Assembly (NCBI GenBank): GCA_013180625.2
Contig: SNVD02007172.1
Coordinates: 124,001-188,000, forward strand
Direction of reading: 5' to 3'
DNA length: 64,000 nt
Origin: Boswellia sacra
Lineage: Eukaryota; Streptophyta; Magnoliopsida; Sapindales; Burseraceae
Position numbers and translations under genes: made by a program
The notes under the pieces: generated by a model
The model's database searches: none
What the model saw: the letters and a program-made list of their open reading frames with translations, nothing else
Told to the model about the DNA's origin: nothing
Shown: one piece after another, positions 21,303 through 31,617 of the stretch
Layout: every line of letters starts with the position of its first letter
Numbering within the stretch: the stretch's first letter is position 1

Positions 21303-24300
21303 CTCCCTCTCAAACTGGAGGGTGTCTCAATCACTCCCAGTTTGTCCCGGAAGAAAGTGAATTGTGGTGATGACAATGCTTTGGTTAGGCAGTCGGCAAC
21401 TTGATCACATGAAGGCACATACCTGACTTCCAGCTGCCTTTGAAGAACTCTGTCTCTTACATAATGCACATCAATTTCGATGTGCTTAGTTCTGGCATGG
21501 AAGACAAGATTAGATGCAAGAGCACCAGCACTGATATTATCACACCATGTAATTGAGCAATGCTTTGGTTTGCAGTGCAGTTCACACAGCAGAGATTCAA
21601 GCCAAGCAATTTCAGCAGCTACATTAGCCAAAGCTCGGTATTCAGATTCAGCACTTGATCTTGCCACAACAGGCTGTTTCTTTGATTGCCAGGATACCAA
21701 AGACTCTCCAAGATAAACACAGTACCCCCCGATTGATCTTCTATCTTCAGTACTGCAACCCCAGTCTGCATCTGAATAGCCTGTTATCTTTAAGTCTCCA
21801 CTTGGCTTGATGTGCAGGCTGTGAAACATTGTTCCCTTGAGATACCTCAGTACACGTTTCACTCCTTGCCAGTGCTGTATTTTTGGAGAGCACAAAGACT
21901 GACTTAGTTTATTAACACTGAAGGCTATGTCTGGTCTGGTATAGGTTAGGTACTGCAAAGCTCCTATAGTGCTTCTGTACAATGTGACATCTTCAAAAGG
22001 TTCTGTATCAGGGCTGTTATAGCTTCTGCTTACTGCAGCTGGTGTAGGACAGGGTTTAAGGTTCTCCATTTTCAATTGTTTAAGTATATCGGCAATGTAC
22101 TTTGACTGGTTTAAATAAATGCCAGTGATATCTCTATTGACTTCAATTCCAAGGAAATAGTGCAGATTACCTAGATCCTTCAAGGAAAATAACTTGTTCA
22201 ACTCTTGAATAAACAGCAGTATTTGTGATGAATTTGATCCTGTCACCAGGATATCATCAACATACACAAGGACAAGAATTAAGCTTTCTCCTTCCTTAAG
22301 AACAAACACGGATGAGTCAGACTTAGCATTAACAAAACCCCAGCCTTGCAGAGTGGTTCTCAGTTTATCGAACCAGGCTCTAGGAGCCTGTTTGAGCCCA
22401 TAGAGAGCCTTGTGAAGCTTGCAGACAAAGTTTGGCTTGATAGGATCTACATATCCTTCAGGCTGTATCATATAGACATCTTCTTCAATTTTCCCATTCA
22501 GAAAAGCATTGTTTATGTCAAGCTGTCTAATACACCAACCATTGGAGACAGCTAAGGTCAGAACAACTCTAATGGTGCCAGCTTTAGCAACTGGACTGAA
22601 GGTTTCTGAATAATCCACTCCGGGTGTCTGATGAAACCCCTTGGCCACTAACCTTGCTTTGTGTCTATGTATAGTGCCATCAGTGTTATACTTCAATTTA
22701 AACACCCATCTATTCCCAACTAGGCTGTAATTTGGAGAAAAGGGAACCAGAGTCCAGGTTTTATTTTTCTTTAAGGCTTCAATTTCCAAATCCATGGCTT
22801 TCTTCCAGGATTCTGACTTCACTGCTTCTGCTGCAGTGGCAGGTTCACTGACAGTGTTTCTCTCAGGTTTCTGTAGTGTGATGGAATAGATTTTGGGTTT
22901 AAAAATGCCACTCTTTGCTCTAGTAGTCATGGGGTGACAAGGCAGTGTTCCTTGGGTTTTGGATATTTGCAGAGTGGTTTCTGGTTGTGTCAAGGTGTTT
23001 GAGGCAGGTTCATCAGTGTTTCTTTGGTGACTCTCTACTGAGTTGGTATTTTCTTTATTATCAGGGAAAACAATGACATGATCTAAGCTATTTGAAGGAG
23101 AAGTGAGATACCTTGGGGATGAAGTTGCTGCAGGAGGAGAATTCTGATGTGCAGTGGAGCTTCTTCTATCAGATTTTGTCACTTCATCAGAGTCAATTGC
23201 ATCAGTGTGAACTTCTTTTTCATACTGTCTGTCCTGAGCAAACCACTGTGAGAGAGTTGGAAGATGAAAGGAAGGTAGAGTTGTCACAGAATTTTGGTTG
23301 ACAGAGTTGTTTTTAGGATTCAGGAATCCTGTTTTAAAAGGGAACTCCATTTCATTGAAAATCACATGCCTTGAAACATAGATTCTCCCTGTAGAGCTGA
23401 GGCATTTAAAACCTTTATGCAAGTCACTATATCCTATAAAAACACACTTTGCTGAATGGAATTGGAACTTGTGTTTTTGATAAGGTCTTAAACAAGGAAA
23501 ACATGAGCATCCGAATGTCTTTAGAGATTTATAATCAGGTATTGTTTTAAAGATAGTCTGCCAGGGTGATTTGTCTCCAAGAACAGGTGTTGGCAGTCTA
23601 TTTATGATGAATGCAGATGTGTGGAATGCTTCCCACCAGTATTTCAGAGGCATACCAGCCTGGGCTAAGAGAGTTAAACCAGTTTCCACTAGGTGTCTGT
23701 GTTTTCTCTCAGCCTTACCTTGTTGTTCATGTGTGTAGGGGCATGCAACTCTGGATTCAATGCCATTTAGTTTTAGAAAATCAGCAAATGCTCTATACTC
23801 TCCTCCCCAGTCTGTTTGAATACATTTGATCTGTCTGTCAAATTTCTTTTCAACAAGTGCTTTAAAATTTTTAAAAGTGACAAATGCTTCAGCTTTAGTT
23901 TTCAGGGGGTAAATCCAGGTGTACCTACTGTGATCATCAATGAAATGGATATAGTATTTAAAACCAGAGCTGGAAGCAATTGGTGCTGGTCCCCAAATGT
24001 CAGAGTGAATGATTTCCAGGATGTGTTTTGTTTTGTTGGCAGATTTATGAAAAGGTAGAGAATGGGATTTTCCCAGTTGACAAGCATCACAGAACTGAAT
24101 ATTTTCATTGCTTTTGACAGACTCATTACACATTTTCAGTATTAGATGTAGAACTCTACTTGATGGATGTCCTAGTTTTCTATGCCAAGCACCAAGTTTT
24201 TCCTTGGCAAATAAGTCATTTGAAGCTGTGCAGGTCAGACTACAAGTTTTAAATTTTTCTGGATTGCAAAAGAACAGATTATTCATACTATTATCAAACT

Positions 24301-25822
24301 CAGTAACAAGAACTGGACTCTCTTGACTCTTTGATTTAGAACTAGACAGAGATGCAATTGATCCTCCGGACATGGAATTGATCTGATACAGCCCTTCCTT
24401 AATTCTCCCCTGCAGCAGTACCTGGTGAGTGTGCTTGTCCTTCACAAAACACATGTCAGAGTGGAATTCAATGTAAACTTGATTATCTTGTGCAAGTTTA
24501 GACACGCTCAATAGATTTTTGGTGATTTTAGGAACACACAAAATATCCTTCAGGTTTAAAGAGGTGTTTTCAGTTTGCAAGCATGAGTGTCCTATATGAG
24601 AAATGGCTAATCTATTTCCATCACCTACTGAGAGAGTTTGTTTACCTTTGTATTCATTCCTCACATTGAGAAGTGAGGGATCTGCTGTTACATGATTTGT
24701 TGCCCCACTGTCAGCATACCATTCCTCATCTCCAGTTATTTCTGATGAGGCTACAAAAGCTGATGAGTTTCCTTGAGACTCATGCCAATTCTGCTGTTGC
24801 ATAGGTCTTTGCCAGTTTGATGACTGATTTGTTCTGGATTGTTGCTGGAAATGCTGGAATTGTTGCTGCCTGTGATTTTTGTTTTTGCTTGATGAGCCCA
24901 TATAGCTGAGGTCTGTTCTGTAGAAGCAAATGGAGGCTAAGTGACCAAGTTTGCCACAGATTTGGCATAATGGTCGTGAGCTACCTGCTCTGCCACCTCT
25001 TCCTCTTGAGTTTCTCCCATCATTTCCTCTGCCAGGCCCATGTCTTTGATTAAAATTGCTATTGTGTCTTCCTACTGCAATATTGGCTGATACTGAATTC
25101 AGACTAAGATTGGAGAAGGTGTTCAACCTTTCCAGTCTGTTTTCATAGGTAAGCAGAATTGATTGAAGTTCCTGCCATGAGATGTTATCTCTGGATTGTA
25201 TTTGAACAACAATCGGAGTATAATCACCATCCAGGCCGAGAGTGATGAAAGAGATTAAGTCACTCAATGAGACAGGACTACCAGCTAAGGCTAGATTATC
25301 AGAAATCTTTTTCATGGTGATGAGGTAATTACTCATGCTCATAGATCCTTTCCTAGTTGTCTGCAGATCAAATCTAAGATTTGCAATCTGTGATCTATTT
25401 TTGATGCCACACAGAGTTTCTAAGGCTTTCCATAAATCTCGTGAGGAGTTTTGTCCAATTACCTGAGCAGCTAGCTGTTCTGTCACTGATCCAAGCAGCC
25501 ACCCTTTCAGCAGATTATCAACTGTAATCCACTCCTCATATTCGGGATTAAGCTTGAGCTGAGGTTCTTCTCCATCTGAGATGACTGGGATGAACTCTGG
25601 TGGGCAGGCTTTTGTTCCTAAAACAAAACCATCCAGCCGATGCCCTCTGAGAGTAGGCAGCATCATCTCTTTCCAGATAATGAAGTTGTCTTCATTTAAC
25701 TTTACTGGGAATGTTGAGCTGAGAGCATTGCCGAAAGGTGAGCTCCCACTTGAAAAATTATTCTGAACAAGTGCATCAGAGTTTTTGCTTGTGGAGGATC
25801 GACTGTGTGAGCTAGATGCCAT
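21284..25822 (-). CDS. Ty1/copia Gag-Pol polyprotein, intact
   Basis: One frame of 1,512 codons encodes all proteins needed for copia retrotransposition. Order: the Gag (UBN2-type) domain, with FIIWKEMMLP near residue 48; a Gln/Arg-rich linker and CCHC knuckle CQICGKLGHLASIC (about 283); aspartic protease WYADSGATNHVT (about 365); integrase with HRKLGHP...CDACQLGK zinc domain (about 547-595) and the DDE core; RT with the YVDD box (about 1186); RNase H with DADWGCS and the SSAESEYRAL helix (about 1400), ending SLRGSVKAAH. All checked catalytic motifs are present and there is no stop or shift. The start lies 28 bp after the 5' LTR. Copia order, with integrase before RT, is clear. Confidence 0.95.
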   Translation of the reverse strand: MASSSHSRSSTSKNSDALVQNNFSSGSSPFGNALSSTFPVKLNEDNFIIWKEMMLPTLRGHRLDGFVLGTKACPPEFIPVISDGEEPQLKLNPEYEEWITVDNLLKGWLLGSVTEQLAAQVIGQNSSRDLWKALETLCGIKNRSQIANLRFDLQTTRKGSMSMSNYLITMKKISDNLALAGSPVSLSDLISFITLGLDGDYTPIVVQIQSRDNISWQELQSILLTYENRLERLNTFSNLSLNSVSANIAVGRHNSNFNQRHGPGRGNDGRNSRGRGGRAGSSRPLCQICGKLGHLASICFYRTDLSYMGSSSKNKNHRQQQFQHFQQQSRTNQSSNWQRPMQQQNWHESQGNSSAFVASSEITGDEEWYADSGATNHVTADPSLLNVRNEYKGKQTLSVGDGNRLAISHIGHSCLQTENTSLNLKDILCVPKITKNLLSVSKLAQDNQVYIEFHSDMCFVKDKHTHQVLLQGRIKEGLYQINSMSGGSIASLSSSKSKSQESPVLVTEFDNSMNNLFFCNPEKFKTCSLTCTASNDLFAKEKLGAWHRKLGHPSSRVLHLILKMCNESVKSNENIQFCDACQLGKSHSLPFHKSANKTKHILEIIHSDIWGPAPIASSSGFKYYIHFIDDHSRYTWIYPLKTKAEAFVTFKNFKALVEKKFDRQIKCIQTDWGGEYRAFADFLKLNGIESRVACPYTHEQQGKAERKHRHLVETGLTLLAQAGMPLKYWWEAFHTSAFIINRLPTPVLGDKSPWQTIFKTIPDYKSLKTFGCSCFPCLRPYQKHKFQFHSAKCVFIGYSDLHKGFKCLSSTGRIYVSRHVIFNEMEFPFKTGFLNPKNNSVNQNSVTTLPSFHLPTLSQWFAQDRQYEKEVHTDAIDSDEVTKSDRRSSTAHQNSPPAATSSPRYLTSPSNSLDHVIVFPDNKENTNSVESHQRNTDEPASNTLTQPETTLQISKTQGTLPCHPMTTRAKSGIFKPKIYSITLQKPERNTVSEPATAAEAVKSESWKKAMDLEIEALKKNKTWTLVPFSPNYSLVGNRWVFKLKYNTDGTIHRHKARLVAKGFHQTPGVDYSETFSPVAKAGTIRVVLTLAVSNGWCIRQLDINNAFLNGKIEEDVYMIQPEGYVDPIKPNFVCKLHKALYGLKQAPRAWFDKLRTTLQGWGFVNAKSDSSVFVLKEGESLILVLVYVDDILVTGSNSSQILLFIQELNKLFSLKDLGNLHYFLGIEVNRDITGIYLNQSKYIADILKQLKMENLKPCPTPAAVSRSYNSPDTEPFEDVTLYRSTIGALQYLTYTRPDIAFSVNKLSQSLCSPKIQHWQGVKRVLRYLKGTMFHSLHIKPSGDLKITGYSDADWGCSTEDRRSIGGYCVYLGESLVSWQSKKQPVVARSSAESEYRALANVAAEIAWLESLLCELHCKPKHCSITWCDNISAGALASNLVFHARTKHIEIDVHYVRDRVLQRQLEVRYVPSCDQVADCLTKALSSPQFTFFRDKLGVIETPSSLRGSVKAAH
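21303..21316 (-). other. Polypurine tract of the copia element
   Basis: On the minus strand AGTTTGAGAGGGAG directly precedes the TGTTAAGG start of the 3' LTR. Confidence 0.85.
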
Positions 25823-25838
25823 GGCGAGGGCCTCTGCA

Positions 25839-25850
25839 GCTCTGATACCA
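25839..25850 (-). other. Primer-binding site of the copia element (initiator tRNA-Met type)
   Basis: On the minus strand TGGTATCAGAGC begins exactly at the end of the 5' LTR. This is the standard copia primer site, complementary to the 3' end of initiator tRNA-Met. Confidence 0.9.
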
Positions 25851-26194
25851 ACTTGAAAAATAATACTCTCAGCTCACACAGTAACTTGAGTGAGCAGAAT
25901 TCCATTTATGCAAAAACAGAATTACACGTGGTCAACATCAAGCATTCCAGCAGAGAATCTCCAATCAATGAGGAGATAATTGCTGACTCATCAACCAGGG
26001 AAAATGTTCTAGAAACAATGCAGGAAGGATGCATACATATCCAGCTCATCCAGCTCATGACAGAAACGACAATAGCTAACCAGAAATTAATGAGCTTGAT
26101 CAAGACTAATAACAGAATTAACTGTCTAATACTAAGTCTAATACTAACTGAAATTAACTGTCATAACTGATTAAATTAATGAGCTGCCTTAACA
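25851..26194 (-). repeat. 5' LTR of the copia element
   Basis: The promoter-bearing LTR on the minus strand, 344 bp and nearly identical to 20960-21302. It is followed on the plus strand by the right target copy TCAAC and the rest of terpene synthase exon 2. Confidence 0.93.
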
Positions 26195-27303
26195 TCAACA
26201 ATTTGAACGCTACTGCTCTCAGATTTCGTTTACTTGGACAACAAGGATACAATGTTCCGTGAGGTGTGTGTGTGTCTCATCCCTTATATATAGATATGAT
26301 GGCGCCTGAATTCACTAATGCTCGCGAATGTATATATTAATTTTCATCAAGTGTTTTATTGTAAAGCAGAAATATTTGGCAAATTCAAAGATGAAGATGG
26401 AAAGTTCAAATCCGCCTTTAATTAATGATGTAACGGGCATGCTAAGTCTGTATGAGCTGCACATCTTGGCATACGTGGGGAAGATGTCCTGGGTGAAGCT
26501 ATCGATTTCCTTAATTCTCACCTCAAGTCAAGGGTTACTCAAGTAAGTCCTCATGTTGCACAACATATAACTCATGCCTTGAACAGGCCCTTCCGCAAAG
26601 ACTTACCGAGGTTGGAGACGAGGCATTACATCGAATTTACTCGGTAGGAAATCCAGAGAATAAAAAACTACTGAAGTTTGCAAAACCAGATTTTAACATG
26701 GTCCAGGCGCAGCACCAAAAGGAGCTAAGCAGCCTCACCGAGTGAGTTCAAGTATTCATATTCTGACTTGTCAGCGAATTCAGCTTAAAAGAATTATTTT
26801 AGCTAGTAGAAATTTTGGCCAAAAGATATAACTCTTAAATTGATGGAAAGTTGTTTATTACCGAAACTGACTCAGCGTCGCAGGTGGCGGAAAAATTTAG
26901 ACTTTGCCACGAAGCTGCCATTTGCAAGAGATAAGAGTGGTAGAACTTTATTTCTGGATGGTGGGAGTGCACTTTGAGCCCCAATACACTTTAGGAAGAA
27001 GGATCCTAACCAAAGTAGTATTGGAATCCATTTTAGATGATACTGACTAATTATAATATTATGGATTTTTAACTAATTATATTGCTTTTAATATGACTAA
27101 GTAAAATAGTTCATTTTTTAAAAATAAATAAAGAATATTCAATCTATAGCGTTGAAGTCGTACAGCCTCTTAGAAGACATCCATACAGATTTTATCTATA
27201 CCGCAGATTTAAAAGCATGTAGATAAGAAAGAAAAAAGGACTTAAATGAACATGGGATGAAAAACATGCCAAGTTAGCATAAATATCTCTAATTTTATGA
27301 GTA

Positions 27304-27311
27304 TATATAAT
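27304..27311 (+). promoter_or_regulatory. TATA box of terpene synthase copy B
   Basis: TATATAAT sits 62 bp upstream of the position of the lost start codon, in the same upstream context as in copies A and C. Confidence 0.5.
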
Positions 27312-27372
27312 GCATGATCGTGAAGCCAGTGTAACCCACGAATATTACTCCATAAACATTAATCTATATAGC

Positions 27373-30300
27373 ACATCTCTTCAAGTTTCCATAGACCTAG
27401 TTATCCCCATAAAGCTAAGCATAACATCAAACCTTAATCAGCAAATTATCATCCTACAATTTGGGGAAATCATTTTCTTTCATATGCTTCTGATCCTGTG
27501 GTATCTTACCATGCATCTACATGCGCTCATTTTCATCTTCTAGCTAGTTTTGCAATTTCCTTACATGTACAATTACATATATATACCACCAAACTGAATC
27601 AGATCTTTTCTATATTTAATCTCTGATTGACTTTTTTTCCCCCAACAATTATTGCTACGATTCTATTAGATATTATTATTACATCTTCAGACCCCTAAGC
27701 CCGTATATATACACTTTGAGATAGTAGGCATCCCAAGTTTTAAGTAACTCAGAACATTGGCTGAAGCTAGCTAGCTAGCTAGCATTTGTTAAACAAACTT
27801 CTTGTATTATCTTAATTAGTTTGTCCATAAAAGCAATTGAGATCAATAAATGCATTACCTCACAGATGCATTAAAATTACTTTGCATGAAACGTTGTTTA
27901 TTTTTTCTGGAAAAATGTTGTTTAGACAATTGATGTTGCAACTCATCAACGAGAATATGAGGAACCGAAGCAAGAAGTCAAGGGGATGCTAATCTCAAAG
28001 ACAGATAAGGATTCTGATAAATTGAGCTTGATTGATGCTGTTCAGCGCTTAGGAGTGGCTTACCACTTTGATAAGGAAATAGAGGATGAGCTAGAGAAAT
28101 TCTATCTTGAAAGCGATGATAGTAACAATCTGAACACCGCTGCTCTTAGATTTCGGCTAGTTAGACAATAAGGATACAATGTTCCTTGTGGTGAGTGTGT
28201 CTCATAACTTGTATACAGATATAATAGCGCCTGAAATTCATCAATGCTCTTGAATATACTAATTTTCATCAAGTGTTTTATTGTAAAGCATGTATAGTTG
28301 GCAAATTCAAAGACGAACATGGAACGTTCAAATCCTCAACTAATGTTGTGAGGGGCATGCTATAAGGCTTCATATCTTGGTATACGTGGAGAAGATGTCC
28401 TGGATGATGCTATAGATTTCACTTCATCTCACCTCAAGTCTAGGGTTATGCAGGTAAGTCCTCATCTTGCACAACATATAACTCATGCCTTGAACAGGCC
28501 CTTTCGCAAAGGCTACCAAGGTTGGAGGCAAGGCATTATATTAATTTCTACTCTGAAGAAAATCCAATGAATCAAACACTACTGAAGTTTGCACAACTAG
28601 ATTTCCACATGTTACAAGCAAACGCTAGAAGGAGCTAAGCAGCCTCACCGAGTAAGTTCAACTATTAAAGTTCTTAAACGGCTACAAGTTTATCGTTAAC
28701 TATTTTAAATTAAACAATAGAAAATTAAAGACTCTGAACTTGCATCGCAGGTGCTGGAAAAGTTTGGACTTTGCAACGAAGATGCCATATGCAAGGGATA
28801 GATTGGTTGAACTCTATTTCTGGATATTGGGAGTGTACTTCGAGCCCAAATACACTTTCGGAAGATGGATCCTGACCAAAGTAATAGCCGTGACATCTAT
28901 TATCGATGATACCTACGATGTCTATGGCACCCTTGAAGAAATTGAGATATTAACTGATGCTATTAAAAGGTCATTCTCAGCAAGAATATTTAACAGATAA
29001 TTCTGTGAACTTTAAATTTATCAAGATCTACATTAATTTGTCCAATTTACCCCAAAATTTGTCTTCACTTGAGTTGTTTTAGGTGGGACATTACCACTAT
29101 AGATATTCTTCCAGAGTCCATGAAACCATTATACCAGGCACATAGACATTTACATGGAAGCAAAGGAGGAGCTTTCGTAGGAAGGAAGATCGTGTAGATT
29201 ACGCGATAGAAGAGGTAATCTATTTCTTACACTTTACCTATTAATTAATTACGTGCCAGCTCGAATTGAATTTATTTATTTATGTCCCAGAGAAGCGAGT
29301 AGTCGAAGGTTACTTAGTTGATGCCAAGGGGTGCAACCAAGGCTATGTTCCAACTATGGAGGAGTATATGAAGATTCCAGCACTTGTGACTAGTGGTTAA
29401 AAAATGCTGGCAATAAACGCTTTCCTTGGCATGGGAGAGATTGCTAATTACAAGCAGGTCTTCGATTGGATGTCTAATGACCCAGAGATAATTGAAGCTT
29501 CAACAACTATTTGAAGACTCATGGATGATATAGTATCCAGAGAGGTATGGTATAATTAATATGTCATTGAATAGTTTCCATCTTGATAGCACTTAATTAT
29601 ACGTAACTGCAGAAGCAAAGGGAGATAAAAATAAAAAGTACAAACCAAGAATTCTACAAAAAAGAACAAGTTTCTTTGAAAAATTCTATACATACAATCA
29701 ACTCCATTAGGTCCAATGGGTTGAAGATCTCGTTGTAATAGTTGATTATTAGGTGATTGACTATAATTTCCTTATTTATTGATATTTTGTGTGTATATGA
29801 ATTAAGTTTAATTGATTGATCATACATAAAATATCACTCATTTTCTTAAGATATTTTGCTGGGTTCTATATGCATATATAAGTATATATGCATAAATAAT
29901 TTTGATAAACAAATCCAAAATTTAATTAAACTATATATGTTAAAAAATATTAAGTTGAGATAAACCTTTATTTTATAGACAAGAAAGTACAAGCAGCATT
30001 TGGGCAAAAATAGACGGTGTAAGAATCCAATAATTTCCCTAAGAGAAAATATTAGTTAATAAAAAACAATTAATAAATGAAAACGTGGCAAGTGGAAGGT
30101 GAAAGAAATTAACTTATAAGTACACGCAGGGTAGATTTTATAATTCCCCTAACACAATCAACAAAAATCTGACCATCACATTTTCTACATTTTTCAAATC
30201 TCTGTGTGCAGTTGAAGCAAAAAAGGAAACATGTTGCCTCGGCTATGGAATGCTACACGAAGCAACATTGTGTTTCTAAGGGGGAAGCAATCAGGTTTTT

Positions 30301-30501
30301 CCGAAAAGAAATTTCTAGTGCCTGGAAGGTTGTTAATCAAGAGATGCTGAAACCAATAGCAGTTCCAATGCCCTTCCTAGAGTGCATACTCAATTTTTCA
30401 CGAGTCATCGATTTCTATACAGGGATGATGATTGTTACACCAACTCTTATAAGGTGAAAGATGAAATCACTACGGTCCTCGTCAACTCAATTCCTGTTTG
30501 A
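27373..30501 (+). pseudogene. Sesquiterpene synthase (TPS-a) copy B: seven exons, inactivated
   Basis: Exons by comparison with copy C: 27373-27500, 27926-28190, about 28291-28651, 28751-28969, 29093-29214, 29291-29544 and 30212-30501. The start codon is ACA instead of ATG and exon 1 is frameshifted. Exon 2 has a TAA (RQ*GY). The exon 3 acceptor AG is lost and the exon has a deletion around MLSLYEAAH. Exon 5 has a TAG and deletions. Exon 6 has lost one base at its start and contains two stops. Exon 7 is shifted after FSRVID. Exon 4 is open and keeps the DDxxD motif (DDTYD). The many independent lesions make it a clear pseudogene. Confidence 0.9.
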
Positions 30502-31617
30502 GTAGTTCTAGCCATGCACTTCAACAAAGTAAACACTGAAATTTGTATGTTCAGTGAAGATAATATGTTAAAATATCTAAAATCAATAATAAGTTGAAGT
30601 AATAATGGTCTATTATACATATCTTCATCTGCGAGGCCTGCTCATGCTTATAGAATTATCGTTAAAAGGCAAGTCGGTTTTAAAACCCATTATTAAAGCT
30701 ATTATATACCAAATTTTCTTCTAAAATCCCTTAATCTCAATTTGTCTAAAATAATAAAATCACAAACATCCATGGAAACATTAAACTTTAGCCTTTGAGA
30801 GAAAATCTCGGTTCGCTATCTCTTCGAGCTCCCATATCTTTTTCACTGTTCTGCATAGAATTGAATTTTAATTTATTTCTTATCTAAATTGAGGTTACCC
30901 TTATCTTCAAATTCTTTCCATTTGTCAACTTCTAGCTACTAGTTTATATTGTCCATGCCAAACTCGAACAACAAAAATGAAGGAAATAAAAGCATCACAC
31001 GATTTTCACTTGGGGAATGAATAAAAGTTAACTAGTGGGTTAGATTATTAAAAGTTATTACTGTTGAACAAATTTACCTATTTAGATAAACAATATTGCT
31101 AGACTTACCACATCTAAACAACATAAATTCTACAATATTATGTGGTAGCCTAAGTGGCAAAATCCTATTATTAGATATGTAATTTTTCTCATCCATTTTT
31201 GTTTTTTTATCCTCCAGTGAATTTTGGCTATTTAGGCGGTCACGTCATGTTGTAGAATATATGTTTTATAAATGTTGTAAGTTTAACATTACTCTTAGAT
31301 AAATCTTTATCATAGATCTTCAGTCTATGAGATACATTAGGAATGTAAATAAAGTAGTTCTTTAACAATCAAATGTGATAGTATGCTACTACAGTAAATC
31401 ATTTAATATTATTTATTGTGGTTTTAGAGAGAATTTGTCTTGGATCCAAATCTTTAAGCCTTTTCAATAGGAGAGACTTATGGTTATTTCAAAATTACAA
31501 ATGAGAAATACATGAACACACGATAAACTTGTTTGAAGTCATTGGGAAAAATATGCACAAAATATTCAAGTTGAGGGTATTGTTTTGAGTTTTAGCTAAA
31601 TCTTAATTTTTTTTAAT
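30502..31617 (+). repeat. Duplicated 3' flank of the terpene synthase unit (copy B)
   Basis: The sequence after the stop matches the 3' flank of copy C (43126-43900) and copy D (50883-51780) over several hundred bases. Shared phrases include GATAATATGTT, CTCTTCGAGCTCCCAT and GAGAATTTGTCTTGGATCC. No gene is seen. It contains a MITE at 31091-31294 that the other two flanks lack. Confidence 0.8.
31091..31294. mobile_element. 204-bp Mutator-like MITE
   Basis: Imperfect terminal inverted repeats (CAATATTGCTAGACTTAC... and ...GTAAGTTTAACATTACTC) are flanked by a perfect 9-bp duplication TTAGATAAA (31082-31090 and 31295-31303). The matching flank of copy C at about 43,707 has the empty site. A 9-bp duplication points to the Mutator superfamily. 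Confidence 0.85.

Larger units (their letters stand above)
20960..26194 (-). mobile_element. Young, structurally complete Ty1/copia retrotransposon
   Basis: The 5,235-bp element lies in reverse orientation inside exon 2 of terpene synthase copy A. Its LTRs are 20960-21302 (343 bp) and 25851-26194 (344 bp). They are identical over about 300 bp and differ by three substitutions and one single-base indel, all in the last 40 bp on the U3 side. On the minus strand each LTR begins TGTTAAGG and ends CAAGT. A tRNA-Met type primer site, a polypurine tract, a 5-bp target duplication and one uninterrupted 1,512-codon frame are all present. This is probably a recently active, potentially autonomous copy. 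The RNase H and RT style suggests the Ale/Retrofit group, with less certainty. Confidence 0.95.
20247..27045 (+). pseudogene. Sesquiterpene synthase (TPS-a) copy A: exons 1-4, split by copia, truncated
   Basis: Exon 1 is 20247-20372, with a TAA as fourth codon and an otherwise recognisable SxNYHPTxWG-type block. Exon 2 starts about 20757; its splice acceptor AG has become AC and it has internal stops. It is cut at 20959 by the copia element and resumes at 26200-26263, with another stop at the end. Exon 3 is about 26370-26741, with indels. Exon 4 starts at 26884 and breaks off near 27,045 just inside the DDxxD motif (LDDT). Exons 5-7 are absent. The exon 4 text differs from copies B-D more than they do from each other, suggesting the oldest copy. 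It cannot be functional. A working enzyme of this family would cyclise farnesyl diphosphate in the cytosol. Confidence 0.88.

Noticed and set aside
20247..27045. Idea that the copia insertion killed terpene synthase copy A
   Set aside because: Copy A also has an early stop in exon 1, a lost acceptor, stops in exon 2 and no exons 5-7. The order of events cannot be told.
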